NCBI RefSeq assembly: GCF_947500125.1 | Contig: NZ_CANMRA010000014.1 | Coordinates: 1 to 64,000, forward strand | Direction of reading: 5' to 3' | Length of the DNA: 64,000 nt | DNA from: an uncultured Kocuria sp. | GTDB taxonomy: Bacteria; Actinomycetota; Actinomycetes; Actinomycetales; Micrococcaceae | Part shown: positions 16,736 to 26,290 of the stretch, piece by piece | Layout of the letters: every line of letters begins with the position of its first letter | How positions within the stretch are numbered: position 1 is the first letter of the stretch | Translations under genes and position numbers: made by a program | The notes under the pieces: generated by a model | What the model was told of the DNA's origin: nothing | What the model saw: the letters and a program-made list of their open reading frames with translations, nothing else | Databases searched by the model: none

Positions 16736-17461
16736 ATGAACACGCTGTCCGACTACGTCAACATGCCCTTCCTGTGGTTCTGCGCCCTGGCGGTCTTCGC
16801 CGTGATCATCCTGCAGACCGTCATCTACGTGCGCGCCGCCCGGCTCGTGGGCCCCGACGTGGGGTTCACCCGCCAGGACCTGCGCCAGTCCTTCCGCTCG
16901 GGCGGCGTCGCCGCGATCGGCCCCTCCCTCGCCGTGGTCGTCGTCGCGGTCGCCCTGCTCCCGCTGTTCGGGGCCCCGGCCGTGCTGGTGCGCATCGGAC
17001 TGGTCGGCTCGGCCGCGACCGAGACCTCCTCGGCCAACCTCGCCGCCGGGACCCTGGACGCCGAACTGGGCGGGGCGGGCTGGACGCCGGACGTCTTCAC
17101 TGTGGCCTTCCTGGCCATGAGCCTCTCCGGCGGTCTGTGGATGCTGGCGACGCTGATCCTGACGCCCCTGCTCAAGAGAGGGGACGTCAAGCTGCGGTCC
17201 GTGAACCCCGCGCTGATGGCCATCGTCCCCTCGGCCGCCCTGCTGGCCGCCTTCGCCTCCCTGGGCATCGCCGAGCTGCCCAAGAGCTCCGTGCACATCC
17301 TGACGGTCGTGGTCTCCGCCATCGTGATGGCGGTGTGCCTGCTGCTCGCGCGGGCCCTCGGCGCGCCGTGGCTGCGGGAGTGGGGGCTCGGTTTCTCGAT
17401 CATCATCGGCCTCGTCGTCGCCTACTTCGCCCACGGCGCCGGCATGGGCGCCACGGCCTGA
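16736..17461 (+). CDS. DUF5058-family membrane protein
   Basis: This 241-residue, very hydrophobic protein has about six helices. It starts with LWFCALAVFAVIILQTVIYV and carries the conserved GGVAAIGPSLAVVVVAVALLPLFG segment typical of the DUF5058 family as I remember it. A GGAGG ribosome-binding site (16724-16730 region) precedes ATG 16736. It lies between the M20 carbamoylase and another membrane protein, 26 bp before the latter. DUF5058 proteins commonly neighbour M20-type amidohydrolases. Together the two membrane proteins are candidates for an uncharacterised importer of the hydrolase substrate. No transport function has been established for the family to my knowledge. Confidence 0.75.
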   Translation: MNTLSDYVNMPFLWFCALAVFAVIILQTVIYVRAARLVGPDVGFTRQDLRQSFRSGGVAAIGPSLAVVVVAVALLPLFGAPAVLVRIGLVGSAATETSSANLAAGTLDAELGGAGWTPDVFTVAFLAMSLSGGLWMLATLILTPLLKRGDVKLRSVNPALMAIVPSAALLAAFASLGIAELPKSSVHILTVVVSAIVMAVCLLLARALGAPWLREWGLGFSIIIGLVVAYFAHGAGMGATA

Positions 17462-17487
17462 CCCCCCGAGAACCCGAAGGAGTCGTC

Positions 17488-18219
17488 ATGGCCTCACCGA
17501 CCGACACGTCAGCCACCGCCTACGCCGTCTACGACCGCACCACGTCCCGCTGGGGACGGCTCACCATGCTCCTGGGCCTGCTGTTCTCCTACGCCGGCCC
17601 GGTGTACCTGGTGCTCTTCTCCGGACTGGAGATCCCCCTGTCCGACATGCTGACCGCCTTCCTGGCGGTCGCGGCGGTCTTCGCGATCCTCGCCGTCGTC
17701 GAGCCCATCACCTACTACCCCGTGCTGGGACCGGCCGCGATGTACCAGGCCTTCATGATCGGGAACATCGCGAACAAGCTGCTGCCCTCCGCGATCGTGG
17801 CCCAGGCCGCCATCGGCGCCAAGCCCGGGACCCGGCGGGCGGAGCTGGCGGCCGTCATGGCCATCTGCGGCGCGGCCGTGGTGCACATCTTCTCCCTGCT
17901 GCTCTTCGTCGGGATCCTCGGCACCTGGCTGGTGAGCGTGGTGCCGGAGCCCGTCGTCGAGGTGGCGCGGCTCTACATCTTCCCGGCCATCATCGGCGCG
18001 GTGATCGTGCAGCTCGCCGCCTACGTGAAGCAGCCGCGGATCCTCCTCATCGCCCTGGCCGTGGGAGCGGTCGTCCAGCTGCTGCTGGTGCCCGTCCTGG
18101 GCACCACGTTCCGGAACTTCGCCACGGCGGTGGTGGTCCTGGCCACCATGGTCCTGGCGTGGGTGCTCCGCGACCGGAAGGCCGAGCACGCCGCGCCCGG
18201 GGACGAGAGCCTGCCGTGA
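17488..18219 (+). CDS. Membrane protein, putative second subunit with the DUF5058 protein
   Basis: This 243-residue protein has about six to seven transmembrane helices. It contains TYYPVLGPAAMYQAFMIGNIANKLLPSAIVAQAAIG, a motif-rich, partly polar stretch that looks like a substrate path, then helices near residues 125-150, 160-180, 185-205 and 208-225. GAAGGAG at 17476-17482 supports ATG 17488. I cannot place it in a characterised transporter family. Conserved linkage to the DUF5058 gene and the surrounding amidohydrolases suggests a two-component permease for an N-acyl or carbamoyl compound. That role is inference from position. Confidence 0.6.
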   Translation: MASPTDTSATAYAVYDRTTSRWGRLTMLLGLLFSYAGPVYLVLFSGLEIPLSDMLTAFLAVAAVFAILAVVEPITYYPVLGPAAMYQAFMIGNIANKLLPSAIVAQAAIGAKPGTRRAELAAVMAICGAAVVHIFSLLLFVGILGTWLVSVVPEPVVEVARLYIFPAIIGAVIVQLAAYVKQPRILLIALAVGAVVQLLLVPVLGTTFRNFATAVVVLATMVLAWVLRDRKAEHAAPGDESLP

Positions 18220-18289
18220 CCGCACGGGCCGCCTTCCCCGAGATCCCTGCCCCGCACCCCGCTCCGCACTCAGCCCATGAGAGGACGTC

Positions 18290-19516
18290 ATGACCACGAC
18301 CCTGCCCGAGATCCCCGCCGAGCTGCGCGAGGACCTGCACTCCCTGTACCGCCACCTGCACGGGGCCCCCGAGCTGTCCATGCAGGAGCACGCGACCGCC
18401 GAGCTGATCCGCGCCAGGATGGAAGCCCTGGGCTGCGAGACGTTCGTCTGCGGCGGCACCGGGGTGGTGGCCGTGATGCGCAACGGCGAGGGCCCGGTGG
18501 TCGGCTTCCGCGCGGACACCGACGCCCTGCCCGTGGCGGAGGACACCGGCCTCGACTACGCCTCGACCGCCCGGGGGGTGCTGCCCGACGGCACCGAGGT
18601 GCCCGTCATGCACGCGTGCGGCCACGACACCCACATCACCAGCGCCATCGGGGCGGCCACCCTGCTGGCCGGCGACCGCGAGGCGTGGGCCGGGACCGTC
18701 GTCTTCCTGTTCCAGCCGGGCGAGGAGACCGCCGAGGGGGCCCTGGCCATGCTGCGGGACGGGCTCTGGGACCGGGCGCCCCGGCCCGAGATCGTCTACG
18801 GCCAGCACGTCTGGCCCGGGCGAGCCGGACAGGTCGAGATCACCAGCGGTCCGGCGATGGCCATGGCCGACGGCTGGAAGGTCACGGTCCGCGGCCGCGG
18901 CGGCCACGGCTCCCGCCCCGAGGACACGATCGATCCGGTGGTGCTCGCCGCCCACATGGTGGTGCGGATCCAGAGCATCGTCTCCCGGGAGATCCCCGCC
19001 CAGCAGGCGGCGGTGATCACCATCGCCAGCTTCCACGCGGGGCTCAAGGAGAACATCATCCCGGCGGTCGCAGAGTTCACCGTCAACGTCCGCAACCTGG
19101 ACACCGACGTCCGCGAGCAGGTGCTGGCCGCGCTCCGCCGGGTCATCGGGGCGGAGGCCCTGGCCTCGGGCGCGCCGGAGCCCCGGATCGACGAGATCTA
19201 CACCTTCCCCCTGCTCGTCAACGACCCGGCCGAGACGGAGGCCCTGCGGGGCGTGCTCGGCGCCGCCCTCGGCGAGGAGAACGTGCTCGACCGGCCCGCC
19301 CAGATGGGCAGCGAGGACTTCGGGCACCTGCCCGACGCCATCGGGGTGCCGGGCGTGTACTGGTTCTTCGGCGGCATGTCCGACGAGGCGGTCGACGGCG
19401 AGGCCCCGGTGCCGACCAACCACTCGCCCTTCTTCGCCCCGGTCCTGGAGCCCACGCTGAGCACCGGGGTGACGGCCGCGGTCAGCGCGATCCTCTCCCG
19501 CGTGGGGAACCGGTGA
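18290..19516 (+). CDS. M20D-family amidohydrolase (N-acyl amino acid / hippurate hydrolase type)
   Basis: The 408-residue protein has the M20D signature. RHLHGAPELS lies near the N-terminus. FRADTDALPVAEDTGLDYAS and HACGHDTHITSAIG provide the metal ligands. The catalytic Glu pair is in FQPGEETAEGA. RGRGGHGSRPEDTIDPV begins the lid/dimerisation domain, and the C-terminal metal His is in TNHSPFF. Enzymes of this type hydrolyse N-acyl amino acids or similar amides. AGAGGA precedes ATG 18290. Its stop overlaps the next gene's GTG (GTGA), so the two are translationally coupled. Substrate unknown. Confidence 0.88.
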   Translation: MTTTLPEIPAELREDLHSLYRHLHGAPELSMQEHATAELIRARMEALGCETFVCGGTGVVAVMRNGEGPVVGFRADTDALPVAEDTGLDYASTARGVLPDGTEVPVMHACGHDTHITSAIGAATLLAGDREAWAGTVVFLFQPGEETAEGALAMLRDGLWDRAPRPEIVYGQHVWPGRAGQVEITSGPAMAMADGWKVTVRGRGGHGSRPEDTIDPVVLAAHMVVRIQSIVSREIPAQQAAVITIASFHAGLKENIIPAVAEFTVNVRNLDTDVREQVLAALRRVIGAEALASGAPEPRIDEIYTFPLLVNDPAETEALRGVLGAALGEENVLDRPAQMGSEDFGHLPDAIGVPGVYWFFGGMSDEAVDGEAPVPTNHSPFFAPVLEPTLSTGVTAAVSAILSRVGNR

Positions 19517-20970
19517 CGGCGGCTCCGGCGGGCGCCGACCTGCTCGAGCTCTCCGCCCGGGACCTCGCGGCGGCCGTGCGCACCCGCACGGTCTCCGCAC
19601 GGGAGGTGCTCGACGCCCACTTCGCCCGGATCGACGCCGTGAACCCCGCCGTGAACGCCGTGGTCACGCAGGTCCGCGAGCGGGCGTACGAGGCCGCCGC
19701 CCGCGCCGACGAGCTCACCGCCGGCACGCCCGCCGACGAGCTGCCGCCGCTGCACGGGGTGCCGATGACGCACAAGGACACCCACGCCACCGCCGGGATC
19801 CGCACGACCTCCGGCTCCCCGGTGTTCGCGGAGCACGTCCCCGAGCACGACGACCTGGTCGTCGCGCGGTTCACGGCGGCCGGGGTGATCAGCACCGGGA
19901 AGAACAACGTGCCCGAGTTCGCCGCGGGCTCCCACAGCTTCAACGAGCTCTTCGGCACCACGCACAACCCCTGGGCGCTGGACCGCAGCGCAGGCGGGTC
20001 CAGCGGTGGGGCCGCCGCGGCGATCGCGTCCCGGATCCAGCCCCTGGGGGACGGCTCCGACATGGGCGGGTCCCTGCGCAACCCTGCGGCGTTCTGCAAC
20101 ATCGCCGGCTTCCGGCCCTCCGCCGGGGTCGTGCCCTCGGCCCCCACCGGCAACGCCTGGGCGTGGCTGGGCCGCTCCGGTCCGCTCGCCCGCAGCGTGG
20201 ACGACCTCGCCCTCGCCATGTCCGTGCTGGCCGGCCCCGACCCGCGGATCCCGCTGGACTGCCCGGCGCCGCGGTCGGGGTTCCGGGCGCTCGCGGCCGA
20301 GGACCCGCCCGATCCCGGCTCCCGCCCCCTCGCCGGCGTCCGGATCGGGCTGAGCACGGACTTCGGCCTCGGCGTCCCGGTGGAGCCGGAGGTCGCCGAG
20401 CTCCTGAGGACTCAGGCACAGGTCTTCGAGGAGCTCGGGGCCGTGGTCGAGGAGGCCGTCCCGGACCTGCGCGACGCCGACGAGGTGTTCGACGTGACGC
20501 GGGCCTTCGACATGGCCGTGAACCTGCGCACGGTGGTCGCCGAGCACCGGGAGCTCGTGAAGCCGGAGATCGTGTGGAACGTCGAGAAGGGGCTGGCGCT
20601 GACCGCCGAGCAGCTCATGGACGCCGCCCTGGCGCGCACCCGCCTGTACGAGGCGGTCCGGGTGTTCTTCGACCGGTGGGACGTGCTGCTGACGCCCACG
20701 TCCCAGGTGCTGCCGTTCCCGTCCGAGGAGCGCTGGCCGCACTCGGTCGCCGGTATGCCGATGCAGACATATGTCGAGTGGATGCGCTCGGCGAGCCTCA
20801 TCTCGGCCACCGGGTGCCCGGCCGTCTCCGTGCCGGGCGGCTTCAGCCCCGGCGGCCTGCCCGTGGGGCTGCAGCTCGTCGCCGCGCACGGGCACGACGT
20901 CGGGCTGCTGCGGACCGCCCGCGCCTACGACCACGCCACCCGGCACGCGGACGTCGCGCCGCGCCTGTGA
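19513..20970 (+). CDS. Amidase-signature family amidase
   Basis: The 485-residue protein has the complete Ser-cis-Ser-Lys triad of the amidase-signature family: Lys in PMTHKDTHATAG, the Gly/Ser loop SAGGSSGGAAAA, and the second Ser in GSDMGGSLRNPA. C-terminal PVGLQLVAAHG is typical. GTG 19513 overlaps the M20D stop by four bases. It hydrolyses an amide to an acid plus ammonia; the physiological amide is unknown. As last gene of the 8.1-21.0 kb block it fits the nitrogen-salvage theme. A strong hairpin at its stop codon ends the transcription unit. Confidence 0.88.
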   Translation: MTAAPAGADLLELSARDLAAAVRTRTVSAREVLDAHFARIDAVNPAVNAVVTQVRERAYEAAARADELTAGTPADELPPLHGVPMTHKDTHATAGIRTTSGSPVFAEHVPEHDDLVVARFTAAGVISTGKNNVPEFAAGSHSFNELFGTTHNPWALDRSAGGSSGGAAAAIASRIQPLGDGSDMGGSLRNPAAFCNIAGFRPSAGVVPSAPTGNAWAWLGRSGPLARSVDDLALAMSVLAGPDPRIPLDCPAPRSGFRALAAEDPPDPGSRPLAGVRIGLSTDFGLGVPVEPEVAELLRTQAQVFEELGAVVEEAVPDLRDADEVFDVTRAFDMAVNLRTVVAEHRELVKPEIVWNVEKGLALTAEQLMDAALARTRLYEAVRVFFDRWDVLLTPTSQVLPFPSEERWPHSVAGMPMQTYVEWMRSASLISATGCPAVSVPGGFSPGGLPVGLQLVAAHGHDVGLLRTARAYDHATRHADVAPRL

Positions 20971-20981
20971 GGCGCGGCGCG
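20955..20981 (+). terminator. Hairpin spanning the amidase stop codon
   Basis: CGCGCCGCGCCT (20955-20966) pairs perfectly with AGGCGCGGCGCG (20970-20981) across a GTG loop. The TGA stop is inside the loop and arm. A 12-bp all-GC stem is a likely terminator for the nitrogen operon. Confidence 0.75.
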
Positions 20982-21087
20982 GAGCCGGCACGTCGGGTCA
21001 TGGCATCGAGGCGTGATGCTCCGGACGAGGGGCAGATGGCAGAGCTCCGGGCGGGGAGGCCCGGTCGCGCCGCGCGGCCCGGCGTGC

Positions 21088-21717
21088 TCAGGCCGCCGCC
21101 TCCAGCTCCAGCAGCGCGGTCTTGGCCTCCAGTCCGCCGACGTACCCGCCCAGGCCGCCGTCGCCGCGCAGCACCCGGTGGCACGGGACGACCACCGGCA
21201 GCGGGTTCGTGGCACAGGCCGTGCCCACCGCCCGCACGGCCTGCGGACGCCCGACCGACCGGGCCACCGCGCCGTAGCTCTGCGTGCTGCCGTAGTCGAT
21301 CCCGGGCAGGTGCTCCTGGACCTGGCGCCGGAACCCGTGCGAGAGCGAGCGGTCCAGGGGGAGGTCGAAGCGCCTGCGGGTCCCGGCGAAGTACTCCTCG
21401 AGCTGCCGCACGGCCGGCGCCAGACGGGCCGGGGCACGCAGCACCCGTGGGCTGATCCGGCGGGCCAGGTCGGCCAGGACCGCCTCGTGGTCCTCGCGGG
21501 CGTAGGCCACCCGGACCAGGCCCTGCTCCGTGGCGGCCAGCAGCAGCACTCCCACCGGGGTGCCGACCGTCGTGTACGCGACGTCGAGGAGACCGGTCCC
21601 GGCCGCCTCGTCCTCCAGGCGCCGGTGCAGGCCCCGCAGTACGGTCTCCGGCACGGGGTCGGCGCGGAGGCTCCGCAGCGGGGAGTGCAGGGGTGAGCTG
21701 AGGGAGTTGGTGGTCAT
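21088..21717 (-). CDS. ogt: Methylated-DNA--protein-cysteine methyltransferase (Ogt/MGMT)
   Basis: The 209-residue protein has the alkyl-acceptor motif VVPCHRVLRG with Cys near residue 179. GSTQSYGAVARSVGRPQAVRAVGTACATNPLP holds the DNA-binding helix and the Arg/Asn residues for base flipping. It transfers methyl groups from O6-alkylguanine to its own Cys. The N-terminal half (about 40-120) is the usual RNase-H-like domain. ATG 21717 overlaps the stop of the sigma-factor gene (ATGA), so the two are translated together. Confidence 0.93.
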   Translation of the reverse strand: MTTNSLSSPLHSPLRSLRADPVPETVLRGLHRRLEDEAAGTGLLDVAYTTVGTPVGVLLLAATEQGLVRVAYAREDHEAVLADLARRISPRVLRAPARLAPAVRQLEEYFAGTRRRFDLPLDRSLSHGFRRQVQEHLPGIDYGSTQSYGAVARSVGRPQAVRAVGTACATNPLPVVVPCHRVLRGDGGLGGYVGGLEAKTALLELEAAA

Positions 21718-22349
21718 CGGTCCTCTCCTGTCCGGTCCGGCTCCGTGAGGGTCCCTGCGGCGGTCTCTGTGGCGGTCTCTGTGGCGGTCGCCGTGGCGGT
21801 CGCCGTGGCGGTCGCCGCGCGGGTCGCCGGGAGGGTCTCGGCGCGGTCCGTGGGCATGGTCGTGGTGAGGGTCCTGCGGAGGGACGCCACGCCGTCGGAG
21901 GCGGCCCGGCGGGCGGCCTCCGGGGTGCCGCCCAGCAGCTCGGCGATCTGCCGGTAGGGCAGGCCGCCGAGATAGCGATAGGCCACGGCGTGGCGCTGCC
22001 GGGGCGGCAGGGCGGCCACCGCCGCCCACAGCGGGGAGTCGTGCTCGTGCGGCGTGTCCCGGTGCGCGGGCGGTTCCGGGGGCGAGGCCACGGGCACCGC
22101 GCTCCGGGACCGTGCCCGGACGACGTCGACCGCCTTGCGGTGGGCGATCGTCACGAGCCACGCCTGGACGTTGGCCGTGACCGGCAGGTCCGGGTACGCC
22201 CGCAGGGCGGCCAGGAACGTCTCCGACCACGCGTCCTCGGCGTCCGCGGAGGTGCGCAGCACGGCCCGGCAGACCCGCCACACCACGGGGCCGTGGCGGG
22301 TCACCAGCGTCTCGAATGGCTCTTTCGTCTCCATCACCATCGTCTCCAT
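21714..22349 (-). CDS. ECF-type RNA polymerase sigma factor
   Basis: From ATG 22349 the product has 211 residues. Sigma region 2 covers FETLVTRHGPVVWRVCRAVLRTSADAEDAWSETFLAALRAYP. Region 4 covers AVAALPPRQRHAVAYRYLGGLPYRQIAELLGGTPEAARR. The C-terminal tail is an Ala-Thr repeat encoded by a 12-bp tandem repeat. The start is uncertain: the frame stays open further upstream, ATG 22340 and 22334 are alternatives, and none has a strong Shine-Dalgarno. Fused by overlap to ogt, so it may direct a response to alkylation damage. No anti-sigma gene is adjacent. Confidence 0.8.
   Translation of the reverse strand: METMVMETKEPFETLVTRHGPVVWRVCRAVLRTSADAEDAWSETFLAALRAYPDLPVTANVQAWLVTIAHRKAVDVVRARSRSAVPVASPPEPPAHRDTPHEHDSPLWAAVAALPPRQRHAVAYRYLGGLPYRQIAELLGGTPEAARRAASDGVASLRRTLTTTMPTDRAETLPATRAATATATATATATETATETAAGTLTEPDRTGEDR
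21759..21818 (-). repeat. 12-bp tandem repeat, five copies, in the sigma-factor tail
   Basis: GGCGGTCTCTGT occurs twice, then GGCGGTCGCCGT twice, then GGCGGTCGCCGC, all with a 12-bp period. On the coding strand it encodes alternating Thr/Ala/Glu residues at the C-terminus of the sigma factor. Copy-number change would alter the tail without a frameshift. Confidence 0.85.
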
Positions 22350-22473
22350 CACCCGGTAGACGGAGGGGCCGGCGGAAACGTGAGGTCGGTGCGGGGACAT
22401 CTCCTCCATCCTGACGCACCCACCCCCACCCGCGCCCGCTGCCGCACCGGGCGGGGACGGTCGGGCGGAGTCC

Positions 22474-24036
22474 TCAGACCCCGGCCGGGACCGGCGGGTC
22501 GGCACGCTGGGAGGGGGCCGGTGCCGTGCGGACCCGGGGGGTGAACCCGGAGGGGGTCTGCTCGCGGTAGAGGCGGTACAGCTCGAGCCGCTGCGTGTCC
22601 GTCTCGACCTGCGGGCGGGTCGCCGTGAGGCCGACCAGGACGTAGGTGAGCCAGCCCAGGGCGCCGGCCACGAGAGTGGCCCAGCCGTCGAAGGCACTGG
22701 TGACGACGGTGTTCTCGACGTGGAGGAGGTCGTTGGGGGCGCCGTAGATCGTGGGCGTCAGCACGAGGAACACCAGGCGGCTGGTCAGGCCCACCACCGC
22801 CGCGGCCAGGGCGGCCCGGGCGCCCGGGCGCCGCCAGAAGGTGCCGAGGATGAACGAGGCGGACAGGCTCGCGAGCATGAGGTCGAAGGCCAGGGTGAGC
22901 AGGATCCCGGTCTGGCTGACCCGCACGGCGAGCAGGATCCCGATGACCACCACCGGCAGCATGGCCAGGCGCGTCCAGCGCAGCAGGGGGTCGTGGGCTC
23001 CGGTGATCTCGGTGCGGCGGACGTTGAAGACGTTGCGCACGGTCACCGCGGAGGTGGCGAGGATGGCCCCGGAGGCCGTGGAGAAGGACGCGGCCACGAT
23101 CCCGGAGAGGACCAGGACGGCCAGCAGCGGGGGAGCGTACTCGCCCAGCAGCGTGTAGAGGATCGGGCCGTTCTCCGCGGAGAGCCCCAGCACGGAGGAG
23201 GCGGTGAGGGCCACGAGGGCGAAGATCGTGCCGATGACCGCGGTGGTGCCGGCGGCCACGAAGCACGAGCGCTGGGCCACCTTCGGGCTCTTCGCACCGA
23301 AGATCCGCTGCATGAAGTCGATCGCCACGAGGTCGCCGATGCCGAGGGCGATGAGCGTGGCCCAGTTGATCGGGGCGCCGGCCTCCGAGGTGGTGAGCTG
23401 CTCGAGGTCGAACGGGCCCATGCCCTCCGGGATCACGATGCCGTACGTCAGGGCGACCCACACGATCAGCGCCACGGCGGCCACCACGGTGATCACGGTC
23501 TGCAGGACCGCCGTGTAGGCGTCTGAGAACAGCCCGCCGGCCAGGGTGTAGCTGAGCACCAGGGCGCTGGCCACGACCACGCCGATCGAGTACGGGACGT
23601 TCGCGAAGTACTCGAGCAGGAACCCGCAGGCCACGAGATTGCCGGCCAGCAGGAACGTGAAGGCGAAGATCATGATCACCGAGGCGAGCGTCTCGGTGGT
23701 GCGGCCGTAGCGGATCCGGAAGAAGTCGCCGAGGGTGAACAGGCGCAAGCGGTTCATGGGCTTGGCCAGGAACAGCCCGGCGAGCAGGAGGCACACCGCC
23801 AGGCCGAGGGCCAGGGAGGCGCCGGCCCAGAAGCCGTAGCCGGAGGTGAGGTCCGTGTTGCCCACGGTGGCGTTCGAGTCCACGGCGGCCGCGGTGAGGG
23901 ACACCGCGACCAGCGGCATCCCCAGCTGCCGGCCCGCCACGAGATAGTTGGTGCTGTCGCCGTCCACCTTGCGCGCCACGAGCACGCCGATGATGAGCAC
24001 CGCCAGCACGGTGATGCCGACCCCGAGAATGATCAT
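22474..24036 (-). CDS. Sodium:solute symporter (SSS family), candidate guanidine/urea-compound importer
   Basis: The 520-residue protein has about 13 helices. The SSS core includes YLVAGRQLG, SLTAAAVDSNATVG, GYGFWAGASLALGL, LGDFFRIRYGRTTE, YTLAGGLFSDAYTAVLQ (helix 5-6 signature) and ASFSTASGAILATSAV (Na2-site Ser/Thr). A GGGGAGAAG ribosome-binding site fixes ATG 24036; the frame is open to 24081, but that start lies inside the operator. The perfect CCTGTCA-TC-TGACAGG palindrome ~40 bp upstream matches the operator of the guanidine operon. I therefore infer that this carrier imports that operon's substrate. The family transports many solutes, so the ligand is not proven. Confidence 0.88.
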   Translation of the reverse strand: MIILGVGITVLAVLIIGVLVARKVDGDSTNYLVAGRQLGMPLVAVSLTAAAVDSNATVGNTDLTSGYGFWAGASLALGLAVCLLLAGLFLAKPMNRLRLFTLGDFFRIRYGRTTETLASVIMIFAFTFLLAGNLVACGFLLEYFANVPYSIGVVVASALVLSYTLAGGLFSDAYTAVLQTVITVVAAVALIVWVALTYGIVIPEGMGPFDLEQLTTSEAGAPINWATLIALGIGDLVAIDFMQRIFGAKSPKVAQRSCFVAAGTTAVIGTIFALVALTASSVLGLSAENGPILYTLLGEYAPPLLAVLVLSGIVAASFSTASGAILATSAVTVRNVFNVRRTEITGAHDPLLRWTRLAMLPVVVIGILLAVRVSQTGILLTLAFDLMLASLSASFILGTFWRRPGARAALAAAVVGLTSRLVFLVLTPTIYGAPNDLLHVENTVVTSAFDGWATLVAGALGWLTYVLVGLTATRPQVETDTQRLELYRLYREQTPSGFTPRVRTAPAPSQRADPPVPAGV

Positions 24037-24073
24037 GTGCTTCTCCCCGCCTGGGCTCCGCCCGAGCGGAGTT

Positions 24074-24089
24074 CCTGTCATCTGACAGG
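24074..24089 (-). promoter_or_regulatory. Palindromic operator CTGTC-N4-GACAG (site 2)
   Basis: CCTGTCA-TC-TGACAGG has perfect 7-bp arms, 38 bases upstream of the symporter ATG. On the minus strand TTTACC next to it could be the -35 element, so binding would block transcription. It shares the CTGTC-N4-GACAG core with site 1 at 8085-8100. Confidence 0.75.
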
Positions 24090-24155
24090 TAAAGCATGTC
24101 CGGGGGGTGCGGCGCGGTGGTTTCTCCTCCGTAACGTCTGTGTTTAACCGCTGTA

Positions 24156-24183
24156 CCCCGCCCCGGGGACTCCCGGGGCGGGG
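24156..24183 (-). terminator. Terminator of the tripartite transporter operon
   Basis: CCCCGCCCCGGG (24156-24167) pairs perfectly with CCCGGGGCGGGG (24172-24183) with a 4-base loop. It lies 28 bases beyond the tctA stop on the minus strand. Confidence 0.85.
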
Positions 24184-24210
24184 TGCTGCGGCACGCGGTG
24201 GCGCCGGGGA

Positions 24211-25716
<1,506 letters not shown>

Positions 25717-25717
25717 G

Positions 25718-26290
25718 TCAGAAACCGCCTCCCAGGATGCCGGAGGGGAGGTTGAGCCCCAGGCCGACGGTGAATGCCAGGTAGATCGCGCTGCTCACGA
25801 GCAGGGCGAGCGAGATGTCGAACAGGGGCCGGCGGCTGCCGAAGCCGCGCGCCACGGCCCAGAACAGCAGGGCGGCGGCCAGGATCCAGCCCAGCACCTC
25901 GAGCGTCAGCGCGAACGCCAGGAACCCGCCCGCGGACCAGAGCACCGCGGTCCAGTCCGAGTGCGTCCGCCAGGTGCGCGCCGAGAGCTCCTCGGGGTGC
26001 TCGGGGGTGCGCAGGTAGTGGAGCACCAGCAGGGCGGCCAGCACGTAGCCGGCCACGGTCAGGATCAGCGGGTAGAACGTGGGGCCGGGGAAGTCGGTGC
26101 CCTCCGGGATCTCCATGGTCAGGGCGCCGATCAGCAGGTAGGTGCTGAAGGCGGCCACCACCGCCGGCACCACGAGGCCGCTGCGGCCGCTCCACCAGGT
26201 CGCCGGAGTCTCCGGCTGCTCCCACGGGGGCTGGGTGTCGGTCCGGTGCTCCCCGGCGGTGCCGGTGTGCGAGGACGTGGGTGTGCTCAT
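25718..26290 (-). CDS. tctB: Tripartite tricarboxylate transporter small permease TctB
   Basis: The 190-residue protein has a Pro/Thr-rich N-terminus, then four helices (about residues 38-58, 70-92, 115-145 and 155-180), the size and layout of TctB. The segment GTDFPGPTFYPLILTVAGYVLA is typical. ATG 26290 shares one base with the tctC stop (TGATG), so translation is coupled. Confidence 0.88.
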   Translation of the reverse strand: MSTPTSSHTGTAGEHRTDTQPPWEQPETPATWWSGRSGLVVPAVVAAFSTYLLIGALTMEIPEGTDFPGPTFYPLILTVAGYVLAALLVLHYLRTPEHPEELSARTWRTHSDWTAVLWSAGGFLAFALTLEVLGWILAAALLFWAVARGFGSRRPLFDISLALLVSSAIYLAFTVGLGLNLPSGILGGGF

